From Tyzzerella sp. (GTDB taxonomy: Bacteria > Bacillota > Clostridia > Lachnospirales > Lachnospiraceae), in the NCBI GenBank assembly GCA_017410145.1, contig JAFQRJ010000031.1, positions 1-64,000 on the forward strand: a DNA stretch of 64,000 bases. Direction: 5' to 3'. Within the stretch, counting starts at the first letter, position 1, and every line of letters starts with the position of its first letter. Made by a program: the position numbers and the translations under genes. The notes below the pieces were generated by a model, which saw only the letters and a list, made by a program, of their open reading frames with translations, was not told where the DNA came from and did no database searches. Positions 24,581 to 33,142 of the stretch are shown piece by piece.

Positions 24581-27500
24581 CATTTACGAAAGAACAACAG
24601 CAGGTTATCGATTTGAGAAATCGTAATATTTTAGTATCAGCGGCAGCCGGCTCCGGCAAGACAGCGGTCCTTGTGGAACGTATTATTACACGTTTGACCA
24701 AAGATGCCACACCTCTCAATGTGGACCAGTTGCTTATTGTAACGTTTACGGAGGCCGCAGCGGCTGAGATGAAAGAACGTATTCATGCTGCCATTGAAAA
24801 AGCTTTAGAGAACGAACCGGAGAATGTGCATTTACAGCATCAGGCAACCTTGATTCACCAAGCACAGATTACAACAATACACAAATTCTGCTTGTCTGTG
24901 ATAAAGGAGCATTTTCATGCTATTGATTTAGACCCGGGCTTTCGCGTAGGCGAAGAAGGGGAACTGAAATTATTAAAGCAGGATGTGGTTTGTGATGTGC
25001 TGGAGGCGGCATTTCAGGAGGGAGATCCAGAATTTCTATCTTTCGTAGAATGTTTCTCTACGGGAAAGGATGACAAGAATTTAGAGGATCTTATTCTGCG
25101 ATTGTATGAATTTTCAAGAAGTTATCCGAACCCAGACACATGGCTTGATTTGTGTGGGGAACAGTATGCGATTGCCTCGCCTGAGGATCTGGAGGAAAAA
25201 GCATATGTGCAGGAATTGCTGTCAGAAGTACGAGAAAGTCTAAAACAAATACAATTTCTTCTGGAGTGTGGCTTAAAAATTTGCAAAGAAGATGAAGGAC
25301 CGTTTGGTTATGAAAAAGCACTACAATCTGACATAGAACAAATAGAAACCTTGCGCGGGGCTAAAAATTTTACTCAAATGCGCAAAGGAATCTACCAAAT
25401 GGAATGGATGAAGTTAGGTTCTAATAAAGGAAAGATTGTAGATGACAATAAACTTCTTCGTGTGAAAGAGTTACGCAAGGAAGTAAAAGAATATATCAAG
25501 AAATTAAAAGAAACTTATTTCTATGAAACCATGCAAAATTTAATGGAAGACATGACCTATGTGCATGACAACATAAGAATGTTGACAGATTTGGTGAAGC
25601 GTTTTGCAACTCAGTTCACAGAGGAAAAGCGAAATAAAAATCTGATTGATTTTAATGATATGGAACAGTATGCCCTGCAGATTCTCACGAGAGAGGAACA
25701 AGGGAATTTGGTTCCAAGCGAAGTGGCAGAGGGCTACCAGCAGAAGTTTGCAGAAGTTATGATTGATGAGTATCAGGACAGCAACTATGTGCAGGAAGCT
25801 ATTTTGACCAGCGTTTCCGGTGTGTCAAAAGGCATTTATAATGTATTTATGGTGGGAGATGTCAAACAAAGTATTTATCGATTTCGTTTGTCACGACCGG
25901 AACTTTTTATGGAGAAATTCAATAGTTACAGCATAGTTGACAGTGAGAAACAACGAATTGATTTGCACAAAAACTTTCGCAGTAGGCGGGAAGTTTTAGA
26001 TAGCACGAACTTCATATTTAGGCAAATCATGGTTCCAAGTCTTGGCGGAATTGATTATGATGAAAGGGCTGCCTTATACGTTGGCGCAGATTATGAAGAA
26101 AGACCGGACAAAGAAGCGGAGGTATTACTGATTGAAGTGCCGGAAAGTAAGGCCAGTGAACGTATTGAGGTGGAGGCCATGGCTATCGGAAGGCGCATTA
26201 AGGAACTGATGACAACCCAAACAGTATTTGATAAAAAGGCAGGGGAATATCGTCCGATACGATATGGGGATATTGTAATATTGACGAGAAGTGCAAAGGG
26301 TTGGACGGAAGTTTTTTCAAAAGTCTTAAGTGATATGGGAATTCCAACTTATGCTTGTTCCAAAGAAGGATATTTTGAAGCTATAGAAATCCAAATAGCA
26401 CTTAATTATCTTCAAATTTTAGATAATCCGAGACAGGACATTCCGTTTACGGCAGTTCTGACTTCTATGTTTGCCGGAATGAGCAGTGAGGAACTTGCAA
26501 ATATACGTTGCAGTAACCAAGCAAAAACCATGTATGACTGTGTCTGTCAGTATGCAGAAAATGGAGAAGATGTTTGGTTAAGAGATCGCCTTTGTGCATT
26601 TTTAAATACCTTTGAGAAATTTAGAAATTGTGTTCCATATATGGCAATCCATGCATTGTTGTGGAAAGTGATGGAAGAGACTGGATATTACGATTATGTG
26701 TCTGCGCTTCCGGGAGGCGAACAAAGAGCGGCGAACTTGGAAATGTTGCTGGAAAAAGCAATCACATTTGAAGGTACCAGTTATAAGGGGCTGTTTCATT
26801 TTGTCCGTTATATTGAGCAATTGAAAAAATATGCAGTTGATTATGGCGAAGCGAATGTTATGGATGAAAATGCAGATGTAGTAAGTCTGATGACCATTCA
26901 TAAAAGTAAAGGCTTGGAATTTCCAATTGTTTTTGTGGCAGGTACCGGGAAAGAATTTAATATGCAGGATGCGCGAAAGAGCATAGTTGTACACTCTGAA
27001 TTAGGCCTTGGCGTGGATGCAATTGATCCAATTGCACGAACGAAAATACCAACCTTCCTAAAGAAGATTATTCAATTGAAGGAAACCAGAGAAACAAGTG
27101 CAGAGGAGTTACGTGTGCTGTATGTTGCTATGACACGTGCCAGAGAAAAATTAATTCTAACAGGGGCAGTGGAGGATATAGAAAAAGAGCTAGACCAACA
27201 CATGATTTTGCAGGGGCTTACAGATGTGAGACTGCCATACTATAATTTGGTAAAAGCAAAGAAATATTTAGATTGGATTTTACCATGCATTTACCGAAAT
27301 GAAAATCTTGAACATGTTCCCGTCAAAGTGCATCATATTACAATGGAAAAATTGGAAGAACAAGATGCAAAGGAGCAAATCATAAATCAAATTACCAAAG
27401 AGGCATTAACATGCTGGGATACAGAAGAAGTGTATGATGCGGGAATGAAAATGCAGATTGCAGAACAATTTTCTTATACTTATCCGTATCATGATGGGCA

Positions 27501-28155
27501 AACCATTAAGCAAAAACTTTCAGTTTCCGAGTTGAAGAAGCGTATGTATATGGAAGAAGAGGGCGAGGAAATGTTTCGGGAGGAGGAAGTGATTCCGTTA
27601 CTTCCTAAGTTTTTACAAGAAAGCCAAGAACTTACCGGCGCATCAAAGGGTACAGCTTATCATAAATTACTTGAACTTTTAGATTTCACTAAAGAATATG
27701 ACAAAGAAATGCTTTTGGCCACCATTGCAGACTTGGTTCAAAGTGGATTGTTGACAGAGGAAATGGGGACAGTTATCTGTCCAAGTGACATTTTAGCATT
27801 TCTTCGTTCTCCAATTGGGAAACGGGTACAGGAGGCAAGTAGAAAAGGCAAATATTTTGCAGAGCAGCCATTTGTTATAGGGGTTGAGGCAAAGGAAATC
27901 TTTCCGGATACAGAATCAAAGGAATGTGTGCTTGTACAAGGAATTGTGGATGTCTACTTTGAAGAAGATGGGCAGTTGATAGTGCTTGATTACAAGACAG
28001 ACAGAGTATATCATGCAAATGAATTGGTGGAACACTATCACACGCAGTTAGAGTATTATGCAAAGGCACTTCAAAAACTGACAGGGAAACCAGTGAAGGA
28101 AATGGTGATTTATTCATTTGCCCTGCATGAAGAAATATTGTGTAAAATGGAATAA
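24571..28155 (+). CDS. addA: ATP-dependent helicase-nuclease subunit AddA
   Basis: The 1194-aa UvrD-type helicase and nuclease subunit of AddAB. Helicase motifs are in order: Walker A AAAGSGKTAVLVERI (24-38), TFTEAAAAEMKERI (Ia), IDEYQDSNYVQ (II, about 400), VGDVKQSIYRFR (III), MTIHKSKGLEFPIVFV (V) and LYVAMTRAREKL (VI). The C-terminal nuclease has GTAYHKLLELLD and LIVLDYKTDRV (about 1136-1146) with the catalytic Asp and Lys. It starts inside the addB end, behind GAGAGGAGG. Full-length and intact. Confidence 0.96.
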   Translation: MGVTFTKEQQQVIDLRNRNILVSAAAGSGKTAVLVERIITRLTKDATPLNVDQLLIVTFTEAAAAEMKERIHAAIEKALENEPENVHLQHQATLIHQAQITTIHKFCLSVIKEHFHAIDLDPGFRVGEEGELKLLKQDVVCDVLEAAFQEGDPEFLSFVECFSTGKDDKNLEDLILRLYEFSRSYPNPDTWLDLCGEQYAIASPEDLEEKAYVQELLSEVRESLKQIQFLLECGLKICKEDEGPFGYEKALQSDIEQIETLRGAKNFTQMRKGIYQMEWMKLGSNKGKIVDDNKLLRVKELRKEVKEYIKKLKETYFYETMQNLMEDMTYVHDNIRMLTDLVKRFATQFTEEKRNKNLIDFNDMEQYALQILTREEQGNLVPSEVAEGYQQKFAEVMIDEYQDSNYVQEAILTSVSGVSKGIYNVFMVGDVKQSIYRFRLSRPELFMEKFNSYSIVDSEKQRIDLHKNFRSRREVLDSTNFIFRQIMVPSLGGIDYDERAALYVGADYEERPDKEAEVLLIEVPESKASERIEVEAMAIGRRIKELMTTQTVFDKKAGEYRPIRYGDIVILTRSAKGWTEVFSKVLSDMGIPTYACSKEGYFEAIEIQIALNYLQILDNPRQDIPFTAVLTSMFAGMSSEELANIRCSNQAKTMYDCVCQYAENGEDVWLRDRLCAFLNTFEKFRNCVPYMAIHALLWKVMEETGYYDYVSALPGGEQRAANLEMLLEKAITFEGTSYKGLFHFVRYIEQLKKYAVDYGEANVMDENADVVSLMTIHKSKGLEFPIVFVAGTGKEFNMQDARKSIVVHSELGLGVDAIDPIARTKIPTFLKKIIQLKETRETSAEELRVLYVAMTRAREKLILTGAVEDIEKELDQHMILQGLTDVRLPYYNLVKAKKYLDWILPCIYRNENLEHVPVKVHHITMEKLEEQDAKEQIINQITKEALTCWDTEEVYDAGMKMQIAEQFSYTYPYHDGQTIKQKLSVSELKKRMYMEEEGEEMFREEEVIPLLPKFLQESQELTGASKGTAYHKLLELLDFTKEYDKEMLLATIADLVQSGLLTEEMGTVICPSDILAFLRSPIGKRVQEASRKGKYFAEQPFVIGVEAKEIFPDTESKECVLVQGIVDVYFEEDGQLIVLDYKTDRVYHANELVEHYHTQLEYYAKALQKLTGKPVKEMVIYSFALHEEILCKME

Positions 28156-28170
28156 AACAAATAGAATGGG

Positions 28171-28203
28171 AAATCCTCTTACCAAAAAGGAAAGGGGATT
28201 TTT
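28171..28203 (+). terminator. Terminator-like hairpin overlapping the spore-protein ribosome site
   Basis: AAATCCTCTT (28171-28180) pairs with AAGGGGATTT (28192-28201, one G-U), then TT. It may end the addAB transcript; its 3' arm is also the AAGGGG ribosome site of the next gene, so it could limit translation of read-through RNA. Confidence 0.6.
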
Positions 28204-28205
28204 CT

Positions 28206-28403
28206 ATGTCTAAGAAAAAACAAAAAGAAATTCGATTATCGGAGTTAACAGAAGAAGAAAAAATGAAATACGAAGTAGCGGAAGAATTGGGACTTCTTGA
28301 CAAGGTACTGAAAGAAGGTTGGCGTTCATTGACTTCAAAAGAGACAGGAAAAATCGGAGGACTGGTCACGAAAAAACGTCGCGAGCTTAGAGTTGAAAAA
28401 TAA
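28206..28403 (+). CDS. Alpha/beta-type small acid-soluble spore protein-like
   Basis: A 65-aa basic protein. KYEVAEELGLLDKVLKEGW matches the first conserved block of alpha/beta SASPs, including the site cut by germination protease (EVA-EELG), and GKIGGLVTKKRRE matches the second block (normally GxVGGxITKRLV). These proteins coat and protect DNA in the spore core. Unlike the classic form it has an extended basic start (MSKKKQKEIRLSEL) and the linker between blocks is altered. Its presence argues for a spore-forming host. Expression would be expected from a late forespore sigma factor, though I could not mark that promoter. Confidence 0.72.
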   Translation: MSKKKQKEIRLSELTEEEKMKYEVAEELGLLDKVLKEGWRSLTSKETGKIGGLVTKKRRELRVEK

Positions 28404-28421
28404 AACATAATCTGGTATAAT
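28393..28421 (+). promoter_or_regulatory. Predicted sigma-A promoter for WecG-like gene
   Basis: TTGAAA at 28393-28398 (inside the end of the spore protein gene), 17-bp spacer, TG-G-TATAAT ending at 28421. Near consensus, 30 bp before the start. Confidence 0.7.
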
Positions 28422-28450
28422 CAAGAGACTGAAGAAAATCAGGTGAGGTT

Positions 28451-29125
28451 ATGGACGAGAAAATTCAAGTATTAGGTTTAGAAATTGATAATCTTTCAGT
28501 AAAAGATGCAATGAAATGTATTGTGGATTATATGGGAACGGAACCTGTAAATGTAGTTGAGATGGTCACAATGCATACCCTTGGCAAGTTTCAGCAGGAT
28601 GAACAAGCCAGCACGATCTTTCAATCCTTTGATCTTGCACTGGCAAGTGATAAGGGAATCTTAGAGGCGGCAGGTGTCACAGAAGAGCGCCGATTGCGTG
28701 AAGTGGATGAACTTCTTATTATCAAGATGGTGATGCGTTATCTTCATAAAAATAATGCAAAGGTTTTTTTGCTTGCTGAGAATGTTGCGGATTTAGAAAA
28801 AATGAAAGGTTATATACAAGAAGATTATGCAAACATACAGCTTGTGGAAACTGCAACGTTAGAAGAAAATGCAGTATCTGACGATATGCTTCTTAACTTG
28901 ATGAACGGTGCAGAAGTAGAATGTATCCTTTCAGCATTGTCATCTCCGATTGAGGAACAATTCATCTATCGAAACAAATCCTTAGTTAATGCAAGAGTCT
29001 GGTTAGGGTTTGGAGACTTGCTTGACGAAATGAGGAAGCAGAAAAATATCTTTCAAAAAGTGAAAGAATTTGTCCTGAGACAGATATTAAAAAGAGAAAT
29101 GGCGAAAAAAGGGGAAAATGCATAA
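28451..29125 (+). CDS. WecG/TagA/CpsF-like glycosyltransferase homologue, divergent
   Basis: A 224-aa protein whose start (IQVLGLEIDNLSVKDAM near 5-21), NVVEMVTMHTLGKFQQDEQ and DLALASDKGILEAAG follow the pattern of WecG/TagA proteins, which add ManNAc or similar sugars in teichoic acid and enterobacterial antigen synthesis. In true family members the third segment reads ADL-x-x-PDG; here it is ASDKG. The C-terminal half is loosely similar and ends in a Lys-rich helix that could touch the membrane. No other wall-polymer genes are adjacent. It may be a degenerate or repurposed relative; the call is moderate. Confidence 0.55.
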   Translation: MDEKIQVLGLEIDNLSVKDAMKCIVDYMGTEPVNVVEMVTMHTLGKFQQDEQASTIFQSFDLALASDKGILEAAGVTEERRLREVDELLIIKMVMRYLHKNNAKVFLLAENVADLEKMKGYIQEDYANIQLVETATLEENAVSDDMLLNLMNGAEVECILSALSSPIEEQFIYRNKSLVNARVWLGFGDLLDEMRKQKNIFQKVKEFVLRQILKREMAKKGENA

Positions 29126-29152
29126 AAAATGCTAAAATCCCCTTTATTTTTT
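29108..29152 (+). terminator. Intrinsic terminator after WecG-like gene
   Basis: AAAGGGGA, beginning inside the last codons, pairs with TCCCCTTT; an inner GCAT/ATGC pair extends the stem. Followed by A then seven T. Confidence 0.75.
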
Positions 29153-29203
29153 TGCGATTTTGCATTAATATGATAAAAGGTTATGAGTTACGGAGGGATA
29201 AAG

Positions 29204-30292
29204 ATGATTTCGAATCAAATACTTCAAAGTACAATTGATGAATTGAAAAAAATTACCCAAATTGATTTACATGTTTTTGACATAGATGGCAAGGTGCTTG
29301 CAAGTACACAGGCAGACGCTGCGGTATATAATGCATTGGTGTCTGAGTTTGCAAAGGTGCCTGAAGAGCAGCAAGAAATCAAGGGATCCTATTTCTATAA
29401 GATATATGATGAATATCAATTGGAATACATATTAGTGGCATACGGCAAAGGCGCTGAGGCACAGACCATTGGAAACATTGCCGCTTTTCAGATAAAAAGT
29501 CTTTCGACTGCTTATCAGGAGAGGTTTGATAAAGATAATTTCTTTAAAAATTTGCTGCTTGACAATTTGCTCTTGGTAGATATTTACAATCGTGCAAAAA
29601 AATTGCATGTTGACACGGAAGTAAGACGTGTTATCTTTATTATTGAGATGCCAAGTGACAAGGAAGCGAATGTTCTGGAGCAGGTGAGAAATCTACTTGG
29701 CAGCAAGACAAAAGATTTTATCACAGCAGTGGATGAGAAAAATGTCATTATTGTGAAAGAAGTCCAATCGAATGCTGGTTACAAGGAGCTGGATGCATAT
29801 GCAAATGAGGTATTAGTCTTCCTGCAAGAAGAATGCAATGCAAGTTTTCATGTGGCATACGGAACCATTGTAAGCGACATCAAGGAAGTTTCAAAGTCTT
29901 ATAAAGAGGCGAAACTTGCCTTGGATGTGGGTAAGATTTTCTTTAGTGAAAAGAGCGTGGTTGCCTATAACACACTGGGAATTGGGCGTTTGATTTATCA
30001 ACTTCCGGTACCTCTATGTAAGATGTTTATCCGTGAGATTTTTGAGGGAAAATCGCCGGATGATTTTGATGAGGAAACATTGACAACAATATACAAATTT
30101 TTCGAGAACAGCTTAAATGTATCCGAGACATCCAGACAATTATATATACACAGAAATACGTTGGTGTACAGATTGGATAAAATTCAAAAAAGTACAGGGC
30201 TTGACCTTCGTGTATTTGAAGATGCAATCACATTCAAAATCGCACTAATGGTAGTGAGGTATATGAAATATATGGAGACAGTGGAGTATTAA
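29204..30292 (+). CDS. CdaR/PucR-type transcriptional regulator
   Basis: A 362-aa regulator with an N-terminal sugar-diacid-recognition-like domain (1-130, ILQSTIDELKKITQIDLHVFDIDGKVLAST), a middle GGDEF-like fold (about 135-260) and a C-terminal PucR HTH (about 300-355: YKFFENSLNVSETSRQLYIHRNTLVYRLDKIQKSTGLDLRVFEDAI). The ATG at 29204 follows GGAGGG, so it is preferred over one seven codons upstream. The ligand is not known; no diacid or purine catabolic genes are close. ftsE starts 17 bp after its stop, so it may be co-transcribed with ftsEX. Confidence 0.85.
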   Translation: MISNQILQSTIDELKKITQIDLHVFDIDGKVLASTQADAAVYNALVSEFAKVPEEQQEIKGSYFYKIYDEYQLEYILVAYGKGAEAQTIGNIAAFQIKSLSTAYQERFDKDNFFKNLLLDNLLLVDIYNRAKKLHVDTEVRRVIFIIEMPSDKEANVLEQVRNLLGSKTKDFITAVDEKNVIIVKEVQSNAGYKELDAYANEVLVFLQEECNASFHVAYGTIVSDIKEVSKSYKEAKLALDVGKIFFSEKSVVAYNTLGIGRLIYQLPVPLCKMFIREIFEGKSPDDFDEETLTTIYKFFENSLNVSETSRQLYIHRNTLVYRLDKIQKSTGLDLRVFEDAITFKIALMVVRYMKYMETVEY

Positions 30293-30309
30293 TTATTAAG
30301 GAGGAGCGT

Positions 30310-30990
30310 ATGATAGAATTAAAAGAAGTTACAAAAGAGTACGCAAAGGGAATTGCCGCGCTAAACGGAGTGAGTTTAAAGATTGAGCAGGGCGAGTTTG
30401 TATTTATTGTAGGGGATAGTGGCTCAGGTAAATCTACATTGATTCGCTTGCTTTTAAAAGAGTTAGAACCAACATCAGGGAAAATCACAGTTATGGGAAA
30501 AGACTTGGGCAAATTAAAACATAAGGCAATCCCATACTATCGTAGAAAGATGGGAGTTGTATTCCAGGATTTCCGTCTTCTGCAAGATAGAAATGTATAT
30601 GAGAATATTGCGTTTGCACTGCGTGTTACGGAGACACCAACGCGTGTGCTGAAGAAAAAAGTACCGGCCGCACTCTCATTGGTAGGCCTGGCTCAGAAGT
30701 ATAAATCAAATCCAAAAGAATTATCCGGTGGGGAACAACAAAGGGTTGCGATTGCAAGAGCAATTGTAAATGAACCATCCATTCTTTTGTGCGATGAGCC
30801 AACAGGAAACCTTGATCCGGTAAACTCATGGGAAATCATGAAGCTTTTGGATGAGGCAAACCAGAGAGGCACAACAGTTGTCGTTGTTACCCATAACCAT
30901 GAGATTGTTGAGGCAATGAAAAAACGTGTAATCACAATGCAGAAGGGGAACATTGTGAGTGATACGAAAAAGGCGGTGCGTAAATCATGA
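30310..30990 (+). CDS. ftsE: Cell division ATP-binding protein FtsE
   Basis: A 226-aa ABC ATPase that, with FtsX, drives peptidoglycan hydrolase activation at the membrane. Walker A GDSGSGKST is at about 37-45, the signature LSGGEQQRVAIARA near 138-151, Walker B LLCDEPTGNLDP near 157-168 and the switch His in VVTHNHE near 195. The FtsE-typical RRKMGVVFQDFRLLQDRNVYENIAFAL is present. GGAGG precedes the ATG. It overlaps ftsX by 4 bp (ATGA), and a CtpA-like protease follows, an arrangement seen in other Bacillota. Confidence 0.96.
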   Translation: MIELKEVTKEYAKGIAALNGVSLKIEQGEFVFIVGDSGSGKSTLIRLLLKELEPTSGKITVMGKDLGKLKHKAIPYYRRKMGVVFQDFRLLQDRNVYENIAFALRVTETPTRVLKKKVPAALSLVGLAQKYKSNPKELSGGEQQRVAIARAIVNEPSILLCDEPTGNLDPVNSWEIMKLLDEANQRGTTVVVVTHNHEIVEAMKKRVITMQKGNIVSDTKKAVRKS

Positions 30991-31898
30991 GAATCAGTAC
31001 AATTAGATATACGGTAAAACAAGGCCTTAGAAACATTGCAAGAAATAAAATGTTTTCGATTGCATCTGTTGCAACAATGGCTGCATGTATTTTCCTGTTT
31101 GGCGTGTTTTACTCTATAATAACCAATTTTCAATATTTGGTAGACAAGGCAGAAGAGAGTGTTGCAATTGTCGTTTTCCTTGATGAAGATATTACAAAGA
31201 AACAAAAGGAAAACATTGAGAAAAAACTCAGCAAAAGAGAAGAAGTATTAGAAGTGAAATATATTTCTGCAGATGAAGCGTGGGAAGAATTCCAAAAAGA
31301 TTATTTTGGAGAAAACAGCGATGCAGCAGAGGGATTTGATGTTAATCCATTGGAACATTCAGATAACTTTGAAGTGTATATGAAATCTGTTGAAAAGCAG
31401 GCAGAGTTAGTTGAGTATGCAGAGGGCCTTGAAGGTGTGCGTAAGGTAAATAAATCCGAGCTTGTAGCAGATGCACTGACCAGTGTAAACATGTTAATTG
31501 CTTATGTGTCAGGTGCTATCATATTGATTTTGCTTGCAGTAGCTATTTTCTTAATTAACAATACGGTTAACATGGGTATTACCATCCGTAAGGAAGAGAT
31601 TGCAATTATGAAATACATTGGTGCAAAGGATTCCTTTGTAAGGGCACCGTTTGTTTTAGAAGGTGTGATTATCGGTGTGGTAGGTGCAGCCATTCCGCTG
31701 GTATTGTTATACTTTGCCTATGAAAAGGCAATCAACTATATTTTGACGAAATTCACTATTTTCAGTACAATTTTGAATGTGGATTTCTTACCTGCATCAG
31801 AAGTATACAAAACATTACTTCCGGTGGGATTATTACTCGGAGTCGGAATCGGTTTTGTGGGAAGTTTCTTTACAATTAAGAAACATTTGAAAGCATAG
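30987..31898 (+). CDS. ftsX: Cell division permease-like protein FtsX
   Basis: A 303-aa membrane partner of FtsE. Helix 1 is at about 22-44, followed by an extracellular domain (about 45-170), then three helices (about 172-195, 226-248 and 270-293). The FtsX start RYTVKQGLRNIARNKMFSIASVATMAACIFLFG and the LINNTVNMGITIRKEEIAIMKYIGA loop near 190-215 are diagnostic. The extracellular domain would contact a wall hydrolase or its activator, none of which is encoded here. Translationally coupled to ftsE. Confidence 0.95.
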   Translation: MRISTIRYTVKQGLRNIARNKMFSIASVATMAACIFLFGVFYSIITNFQYLVDKAEESVAIVVFLDEDITKKQKENIEKKLSKREEVLEVKYISADEAWEEFQKDYFGENSDAAEGFDVNPLEHSDNFEVYMKSVEKQAELVEYAEGLEGVRKVNKSELVADALTSVNMLIAYVSGAIILILLAVAIFLINNTVNMGITIRKEEIAIMKYIGAKDSFVRAPFVLEGVIIGVVGAAIPLVLLYFAYEKAINYILTKFTIFSTILNVDFLPASEVYKTLLPVGLLLGVGIGFVGSFFTIKKHLKA

Positions 31899-31912
31899 GA
31901 GTTATATTGATA

Positions 31913-33142
31913 ATGGAGCAGTTCGAACAAAAGGAACATATCAAACAAAAACAAAAGAACAACTTCTGGAAAGGGGCGCTTTGCGGCGCCCTTGCTATGT
32001 TGGTTATAAGTCTGATTGTTGGTGGTACAATTCTACTCTTTTCATTAATGAATTGGAGCTTGATTGGAAGTGACGATGACGGGCTGGTGACCAACAAAAC
32101 ATTACGCAAATTAGTCGCCATACAACAACTTATAGACAAGTATTATTTGTATCCGGATGAGGTAAATGAGCAGAATCTGCAGGACTATCTCGTGAAAGGT
32201 TATGTAGGCGGCCTGCAGGAGCCATATTCGGTTTATTATGATGAGGCAGAAACAACTGCACTTTTTGAATCTACATCAGGAACATTTGGCGGAATCGGCG
32301 TTGCAATTATGCAAGATACAAGTAGTGGTCTTGTTACATTTACAAAAATATATAAAGATTGTCCGGGGGAAAAAGCAGGTTTCAAGGAAGGCGACATTGT
32401 ATATAAGGTGAATGGTGCGGATGTTACAGGTCAGGACTTAGACACCATCGTTTCCCAGATTCGTGGTGAACTTGGCACAGAAGTTGAGATTACCGTAATC
32501 CGCGATGGGGAAGAATACACAGGTAAGGCCACAAGAGCATTAATTGAAAATGATACGGTTGAATACGAATTGAAAAAGGACGATGTAGGTTACATCCAAG
32601 TAACAGGTTTTGAAGATGTTACAACAAAACAGTTTGAAGAAGCGCTGGATGATTTGAACAGACAGGGAATGCGGGGATTGATTGTTGATTTACGTAGTAA
32701 TCCGGGTGGAAATTTGACAACCGTTGTCAAAATGGTAGATATGATTTTATCAGAAGGAACCATTGTTTCCATTAAAGATAAGAACGGAAAAGGTGAAGTT
32801 TACACTGCAAAGAAAGATAATAAATTGAATGTGCCGTTGGTAGTTCTGATTAACGGATATAGTGCAAGTGCTTCGGAGATTTTTGCAGGGGCTGTAAAAG
32901 ACCATGAACTTGGAACCTTAGTTGGAACAACAACCTATGGCAAAGGAATTGTGCAAAATATTTTTGATTTACAAGATGGGACCTGTTTAAAACTTACAAG
33001 TTCTGAATATTTTACACCAAATGGAACGAATATTCATGGAGTAGGTGTGGCACCGGATGTGGAAATCGAGTATGAGTATGATGAAAACAATCCGGAAAAG
33101 GATAATCAATTAGAGAAAGCAATAGAGGTGTTGAAACAATGA
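31913..33142 (+). CDS. Carboxyl-terminal processing protease (S41, CtpA type)
   Basis: A 409-aa membrane-anchored serine protease. One N-terminal helix (about 23-45) leads to the outside, then a PDZ domain (about 95-185, GIGVAIMQD...GFKEGDIVYKVNGADVTG) and the S41 catalytic domain (about 200-385). Ser319 in SASASEIF and Lys344 in TTYGKGIVQ are 25 residues apart, as in E. coli Prc. A TTG two codons upstream (31907) is closer to the AGGAG site and could be the real start. Placement behind ftsEX suggests a role in cell-wall processing. Its stop overlaps pyrC by 4 bp. Confidence 0.92.
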   Translation: MEQFEQKEHIKQKQKNNFWKGALCGALAMLVISLIVGGTILLFSLMNWSLIGSDDDGLVTNKTLRKLVAIQQLIDKYYLYPDEVNEQNLQDYLVKGYVGGLQEPYSVYYDEAETTALFESTSGTFGGIGVAIMQDTSSGLVTFTKIYKDCPGEKAGFKEGDIVYKVNGADVTGQDLDTIVSQIRGELGTEVEITVIRDGEEYTGKATRALIENDTVEYELKKDDVGYIQVTGFEDVTTKQFEEALDDLNRQGMRGLIVDLRSNPGGNLTTVVKMVDMILSEGTIVSIKDKNGKGEVYTAKKDNKLNVPLVVLINGYSASASEIFAGAVKDHELGTLVGTTTYGKGIVQNIFDLQDGTCLKLTSSEYFTPNGTNIHGVGVAPDVEIEYEYDENNPEKDNQLEKAIEVLKQ

